20,445 bases of DNA from positions 1-20,445 of the forward strand of contig NZ_CABTXF010000022.1 in the NCBI RefSeq assembly GCF_902488755.1, read 5' to 3'. This stretch comes from an uncultured Murdochiella sp. GTDB taxonomy: Bacteria > Bacillota > Clostridia > Tissierellales > Peptoniphilaceae. Positions 16,455 through 20,445 of the stretch are shown here, in pieces. The translations under genes and the position numbers were made by a program. Positions within the stretch are counted from its first letter, which is position 1, and each line of letters starts with the position of its first letter. The notes below the pieces were generated by a model, which searched no databases, had not been told where the DNA came from, and saw only the letters and a list, made by a program, of their open reading frames with translations.

Positions 16455-17915
16455 TTAGTGTTTTTTCCAGGTGCGCGGCGCAAATAAAATGAGTACCGGC
16501 CAGATTTCCAGTCGTCCGGCGATCATGCCTACGGTCAAGATAAATTTGGTGAAGGCGCGATATCCGGCATAGTTACCGGTCGGACCAACCACTTTTCCCA
16601 AGCCGGGACCGACGTTATTAAACGTGGCAAAAACGGTGGATACAGCGGTTTCCAGGGTATCGGTAAGGGGATCTAAGCAGACAATGAGCAGTAAAACCAA
16701 GATGCAGAGCAAGTAAACGGCAAGATAGCCGTATAGTTTTCGCAAAGAAGAGCCATCCATCGCCTCTCCGTCAAAATGCAGTGGCACGACGCGGCGTGGA
16801 TGGCGCGTTTGCGTTAATGTGCGAAAAGCGGATTTAATGCTAATGGCAATGCGAGAAACTTTGAAACCTCCGGCTGTAGATCCGCCGCATCCGCCGACCA
16901 CCATAGCAATAAGCAAAATGACTTGTGAAAATAGTGGCCAACGCGCGAAATCCGCGGTACAGTAGCCCGTAGTGGAAAGAATAGAGGCAAGCGAAAAAAA
17001 CGAATCGCGTACTGTCGTAGAGGAAGACGTAAGTCCGGCACGTAATTGGCAAAGCGTCAGAGCGGCAAAAAGAGCCCCAAATATGCCTAAAAACCAGCGA
17101 AATTCTTCATTGTTTACCATTTTCTTCACGTGACCGACTAATACAAAATAGTAGAGATTCATATTCACCGTAAAGACCAACATACCAATCGCCAGTACCC
17201 ATTCGATGTAGGCAGAATGGTAGTATCCGATGGAAGCGGCTTTTACGCTGAAGCCTCCTGTTCCTGCCGTACCAAAGGCATGACAAATGGCATCAAAAAG
17301 CGGCATGTTTCCCAGCAGTAAAAAAACAATTAATATCACCGTGAGGGATAGGTATATTCCATATAGAATGCGTGCCGTATCCGAGAGTTTGGCAACTAAT
17401 TTGCCGAAGGCAGGCCCCGGCATTTCTGCTTTCGCAATCTGTACGGAGCTTGAGGAAGCGTGAGGAGTCAGGGCAAGCACGAAGACTAACACCCCCATTC
17501 CACCGATGAAATGCGTGAAGGAACGCCAAAAAAGCACCGAATGGCTCAGCAGTTCAACATTAAGAGAAACCGATGCGCCGGTCGTCGTTAATCCCGAAGC
17601 AATCTCAAAAAACGCATCGATGACGCTGGGGAATTCGCCAGTGAGGTATAAGGGAAGACCTCCGATAAGAGAGAGTGTAAGCCACAGCAAGGCGCACATA
17701 ACTAAGCCTTCCCGTGCATAGAATTCGGCATCGGAAGGCTGTTTACGCCCAAACAAAAAAAACAGTACCAAAGACAGCAAAATAGCGATAAGCCATGCCA
17801 ACTGATGCCTTCCACTTTCCTGATAGAGGAAGGAAATGAAAAGTGGAAGAGAAAGCAGCATGGCAAATACGCCATATACTCTTCCCATGATATAGCGCGT
17901 AATGGAATGGTTCAT
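16455..17915 (-). CDS. trkH: Potassium uptake channel subunit TrkH/KtrB family
   Basis: This integral membrane protein of 486 residues imports potassium together with a TrkA regulatory subunit. It shows the fourfold pore repeat of the family. The selectivity-filter loops are TTTGAS (110-115), TAGTGGFS (216-223), TTGYCT (315-320) and NNVGPG (433-438), each between hydrophobic helices. The conserved GGSTAGG segment at 344-350 is intact. The length and the extra N-terminal helices fit TrkH better than the shorter KtrB. The start ATG overlaps the trkA stop by four bases (ATGA), so the two are translationally coupled. It is the last gene of a minus-strand operon that converges on pbpA. No terminator is evident. 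Confidence 0.94.
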   Translation of the reverse strand: MNHSITRYIMGRVYGVFAMLLSLPLFISFLYQESGRHQLAWLIAILLSLVLFFLFGRKQPSDAEFYAREGLVMCALLWLTLSLIGGLPLYLTGEFPSVIDAFFEIASGLTTTGASVSLNVELLSHSVLFWRSFTHFIGGMGVLVFVLALTPHASSSSVQIAKAEMPGPAFGKLVAKLSDTARILYGIYLSLTVILIVFLLLGNMPLFDAICHAFGTAGTGGFSVKAASIGYYHSAYIEWVLAIGMLVFTVNMNLYYFVLVGHVKKMVNNEEFRWFLGIFGALFAALTLCQLRAGLTSSSTTVRDSFFSLASILSTTGYCTADFARWPLFSQVILLIAMVVGGCGGSTAGGFKVSRIAISIKSAFRTLTQTRHPRRVVPLHFDGEAMDGSSLRKLYGYLAVYLLCILVLLLIVCLDPLTDTLETAVSTVFATFNNVGPGLGKVVGPTGNYAGYRAFTKFILTVGMIAGRLEIWPVLILFAPRTWKKH

Positions 17916-19273
17916 CCTTCACCTCGTAAAAAACCGTTTAATTCATTGGCGACACCATGATTGGAGACCACCAGTACATGATCGCCCACTTGAATAGCAT
18001 CTTGACCGGAGGGAATGATGATTTTGTGATCTCGAACGATAAGGGCAATAAGCACGCCATCACGGAATTTCACCTCGGAAAGAGGAATATCAATGGCGTG
18101 AAACGTTGGTCGGGCAAAGCACTGCATGATTTCTACCGAGCTGCTGCGCACCCGATAAAGCGCTTCAATGTTCGAACTTTGTGAGGCGTTGTCGATGGAA
18201 CGAACGTAACGAATAATCGCCGTCGCTCCTAAATTGACGGGCGTAATCATGGATTGTACGCCAACGCTGAAAGCAATCGGCAAAAGCGCCAGACGATTCA
18301 CTTTGGTAATCGTGCGCGGAACGCCTTCCGACGCGGCAAACATCGAGAGAATGATATTTTCTTCGTCAATGCCGGTCATGGCAACAAGACAATCGTATTG
18401 ATGAATATTCTCTTCTTTGAGCAATGCCTGATCGGTTCCATCGCCTAAGATGATTTCAAAATTCGGAAATTCTTCTGCCAAGTCGTTCGCAATCAGCTCA
18501 TTTGCTTCTATTAGTTTAATATGTTTGGACGTTTTGCGGTGCATGTCCAAAACGTAGCGCGCGATGCGTCCGCCGCCTACGATGAGTACCGACTTAATGC
18601 GCGAAAGGCCGCCGAATTCGGCATAGAGATTGCGCAGATCCTTGTGTTCGCCGAGTACATAAAAATGCTGGCCAGCACGAAACGTCGTTTCGCCGCTGGG
18701 AATGACGGACTGGTCATTTTCTTGAATGATAGCGGTAATAAGTCCGGGGAAGCGCTTGCGAAAGGCGATCATGTTCATCCCAATCATGGGGCTGTTTTCC
18801 TTCACGAGCAATTCGACCATATTCACCTGCCCATGCGCAAAAGACTCGACGCTTAACGCTGTCGGGAATTGCAATGTGCGGAATATTTCGCGCGCCGCTT
18901 CGCGTTCAGGGTTAACCATGAGGGAAATGCCCAGATTCTTGGAGGTGAAATCCAAATGTTCAGCGTATTCCGGTGTGCGGATGCGTGCTACCGTATATTT
19001 TGCGCCAATGCGATTGGCAATGACGCAGGAGATGATGTTCATCTCATCCTGTTCGGTTACGCCAATGAAAATATCGCATTTATCGACGTTCGCACGAGAT
19101 TGAATCTCATAAAAGGAACCATTGCCTAAAACGCCGGTAATGTCGTAGGTTTCGAGAATCAATTGCAGACGATCCGGATTTTTTTCGATTAGAGTGATGT
19201 TGTGGCCTTCGGCGCAGAGACTTCGGCAAAGCTCTTCACCCATTTTTCCAGCACCGACGATAACAATGTCCAT
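17912..19273 (-). CDS. trkA: Trk potassium uptake regulatory subunit TrkA (tandem RCK)
   Basis: This cytoplasmic ring-forming protein binds nucleotides and gates TrkH. The protein has 453 residues and contains two TrkA-N/TrkA-C units in tandem, the full TrkA arrangement rather than the single-unit KtrA. The first Rossmann motif is GAGKMG near residue 7. The second begins at VLIVGGGRIARY near residue 230. TrkA-C segments follow each; the last contains VGDHVLVVS. I start the gene at 19273, where GAAGGAG lies five bases upstream of the ATG and the protein begins directly with the Rossmann strand. A longer frame to 19342 adds 23 residues of no family likeness. It lies 78 bases after nadK and overlaps trkH. 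Confidence 0.94.
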   Translation of the reverse strand: MDIVIVGAGKMGEELCRSLCAEGHNITLIEKNPDRLQLILETYDITGVLGNGSFYEIQSRANVDKCDIFIGVTEQDEMNIISCVIANRIGAKYTVARIRTPEYAEHLDFTSKNLGISLMVNPEREAAREIFRTLQFPTALSVESFAHGQVNMVELLVKENSPMIGMNMIAFRKRFPGLITAIIQENDQSVIPSGETTFRAGQHFYVLGEHKDLRNLYAEFGGLSRIKSVLIVGGGRIARYVLDMHRKTSKHIKLIEANELIANDLAEEFPNFEIILGDGTDQALLKEENIHQYDCLVAMTGIDEENIILSMFAASEGVPRTITKVNRLALLPIAFSVGVQSMITPVNLGATAIIRYVRSIDNASQSSNIEALYRVRSSSVEIMQCFARPTFHAIDIPLSEVKFRDGVLIALIVRDHKIIIPSGQDAIQVGDHVLVVSNHGVANELNGFLRGEG

Positions 19274-19351
19274 CGTATCTCCTTCTATATCTATCCTGAG
19301 GTTCCTTATGGGCGAACTATCGCATGAGCGCCCACCGCTCACGCAAAGCGG

Positions 19352-20149
19352 TCAAAAGAGTTTATCACGTAAGTTTTTCCAATACCAGTTTGTCTGAAAT
19401 ATCACACGGAAAATGGTTTCATCGGGGACGAAAAAAATGAATCGTTTTACACCGCGAAACCGGTGAGTTATGCCGTCACCGATGAGTTGAATGCGTTCGC
19501 TGTCATTTTCATCCACGGTGACGACCGTTTTCGATTCCGCCGGTAAAACCAGGGAAGTCGGAAGAGAGTCAAAGCTCTTGGATCGAATGGGATGCAGTGC
19601 GGTAATTTGGTACCCCTTTAATGTCTGATGCAGAATAGAGCCTCCGGCGGAAAGGGTATACGCAGTGGACCCCGCAGGAGTGGAAAACATGAGCCCATCC
19701 CCAGAGGTATTTATGAAATCCACATCATCGATATTCACGCCAAGATGCAGAATGTGTGTGTCATGGCTTTGCACCAAAAATTCATTGACCGCAAGAAGAG
19801 TATATGACCATGCAGAAGTCTCCACATGAACGCCTAATAGCGTTTGAGGATGCACCTCGTATTGCTTGTCCAGCAATCGCTTCAAATGTGCGTCTAAGTC
19901 GCAGGTATTCACTTCCTGAAAAAAGCCTAAATGTCCCGTATTAATACCGAAAAAAGGAATCGGGGAAAAGTTCGTGGAATGCACCGCGCGAAGAAAGGTG
20001 CCGTCGCCCCCAATAACAATGTTATATTCTGCGGTATCCTCATACAGTCGGGAAAGGGTGTAGCCACGATGCGCAAAAAAAAGCCGGACACGGTCATGAA
20101 CGGCATCGGATTCCGTTCCCGGCTTACGAAAGAGATTGATCGTTTTCAT
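19352..20149 (-). CDS. nadK: NAD kinase (ATP/polyphosphate-NAD 2'-phosphotransferase)
   Basis: NadK phosphorylates NAD to NADP, the only known route to NADP in bacteria. The protein has 265 residues, as in other short Gram-positive NAD kinases. The diphosphate-binding GGDGTF is at residues 47-52, with Asp49 the expected catalytic residue. GINTGHLGFF and the NAD-binding VNEFLV follow. SGDGLMFSTPAGSTAY is the conserved substrate-binding loop. The ATG has a GAGGAAA site upstream. It is the first gene of the minus-strand group nadK-trkA-trkH and is divergent from the RNA gene at the right edge. I could not recognise a clear promoter for it in 20150-20283. Confidence 0.95.
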   Translation of the reverse strand: MKTINLFRKPGTESDAVHDRVRLFFAHRGYTLSRLYEDTAEYNIVIGGDGTFLRAVHSTNFSPIPFFGINTGHLGFFQEVNTCDLDAHLKRLLDKQYEVHPQTLLGVHVETSAWSYTLLAVNEFLVQSHDTHILHLGVNIDDVDFINTSGDGLMFSTPAGSTAYTLSAGGSILHQTLKGYQITALHPIRSKSFDSLPTSLVLPAESKTVVTVDENDSERIQLIGDGITHRFRGVKRFIFFVPDETIFRVIFQTNWYWKNLRDKLF

Positions 20150-20283
20150 CTGCTTTCCTCCCTGAAAGATGCCTTTATGGTATCACATCTCAAAGATAAG
20201 AGAAATGAAAAGGGGAAATAGCACGATGCAAGACATCTGATTTTGGGTTGCTTGTTCTGACACCTCTCACTCCCGTACTACGC

Positions 20284-20312
20284 TTGAACAACGGGAAAAG
20301 GTATGCTACACT
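20284..20312 (+). promoter_or_regulatory. Sigma-70-type promoter for the RNA at the right edge
   Basis: TTGAAC at 20284-20289 and TACACT at 20307-20312 are separated by exactly 17 bases. Each matches the consensus at 4 of 6 positions. Transcription would begin near 20318-20320. No ribosome binding site or reading frame follows, which suits a non-coding RNA gene. The stretch 20150-20283 holds the nadK leader on the other strand and nothing else I can recognise. Confidence 0.55.
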
Positions 20313-20317
20313 CAAAC

Positions 20318-20445
20318 TGTCCTTGGATACGCCTGAAAATTAAACCTACGCATCTTATAAGGAACGGCGGAGTCCTACAACCGAAGACAAGCCCCCTTTG
20401 AGGGGACGTCCGAAGCGCAAGGCAGCTGTCCCACCTTCACAAACA
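20318..20445 (+). ncRNA. Structured non-coding RNA, tentatively 6S-like (ssrS), 3' end outside window
   Basis: Downstream of a good promoter, this stretch has no plausible reading frame but has RNA-like complementarity. CUGUCCUU (20317-20324) can pair with AAGGCAG (20419-20425) with one bulge, enclosing a large open region. CCCCT (20393-20397) and AGGGG (20401-20405) form a tight hairpin. The run from 20407 (GUCCGAAG, then CACCUUCAC) loosely resembles the 3' half of E. coli 6S RNA (GUCCGAGAAG, then CACCUUGAAC) at a similar distance from the 5' end. 6S RNA binds RNA polymerase and is usually 160-200 bases, so its 3' part would lie beyond the window. SRP RNA was considered but its invariant GGUCAGG and GGAAGCAGC core is absent. 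The family assignment is a guess from memory. Confidence 0.42.

Noticed and set aside
20318..20445. Bacterial SRP RNA, T-box leader or cyclic di-GMP riboswitch as the identity of the right-edge RNA
   Set aside because: The invariant cores of these families (SRP GGUCAGG and GGAAGCAGC, the T-box GGGUGGAACCGCG, and the GEMM core) are not present in the visible part.

Overview
The window reads as chromosomal housekeeping DNA from a low- to mid-GC Gram-positive bacterium (Bacillota, probably an anaerobic clostridial or Tissierellia-type lineage). The basis is the strong AGGAGG-type ribosome binding sites, a paired GlgC/GlgD, a PgcA-type phosphoglucomutase, a PrsA-type foldase, U-rich intrinsic terminators and an FHA/SEDS/PBP cluster. 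I cannot name the genus. I see no insertion sequence, phage gene, CRISPR array, tRNA or rRNA.

Positions 1-5450 hold the 3' part of a PrsA-like foldase gene, then the central glycolytic genes gapA, pgk, tpiA and eno, all on the + strand. A strong terminator follows gapA and another follows eno. These four enzymes take triose phosphates to phosphoenolpyruvate, except for the phosphoglycerate mutase step, which is not encoded here.

Positions 5458-13145 hold a glycogen operon: glgC, glgD, glgA, pulA (cytoplasmic type I pullulanase) and an alpha-phosphoglucomutase. The genes are tightly packed or overlapping and end in a terminator. The mutase links glucose 6-phosphate to glucose 1-phosphate, GlgC/GlgD make ADP-glucose, GlgA builds the alpha-1,4 chain and PulA cuts alpha-1,6 branches. 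No branching enzyme or phosphorylase gene is present.

Positions 13235-16395 hold a cell-wall module: a membrane-anchored FHA protein, a SEDS (FtsW/RodA) glycan polymerase and a class B penicillin-binding protein. The reading frames overlap by 11 and 14 bases.

Positions 16455-20149 hold a convergent minus-strand group, transcribed nadK, trkA, trkH: NAD kinase and a two-part potassium uptake system. Divergent from nadK, a good sigma-70-type promoter at 20284-20312 drives an apparent structured non-coding RNA that runs off the window end. I tentatively call it 6S-like.

Most of the window is ordinary. I find no convincing previously undescribed system. The best leads are the truncated RNA at the right edge, the FHA domain with altered conserved residues, and the terminator plus second hairpin inside the glycolytic cluster.
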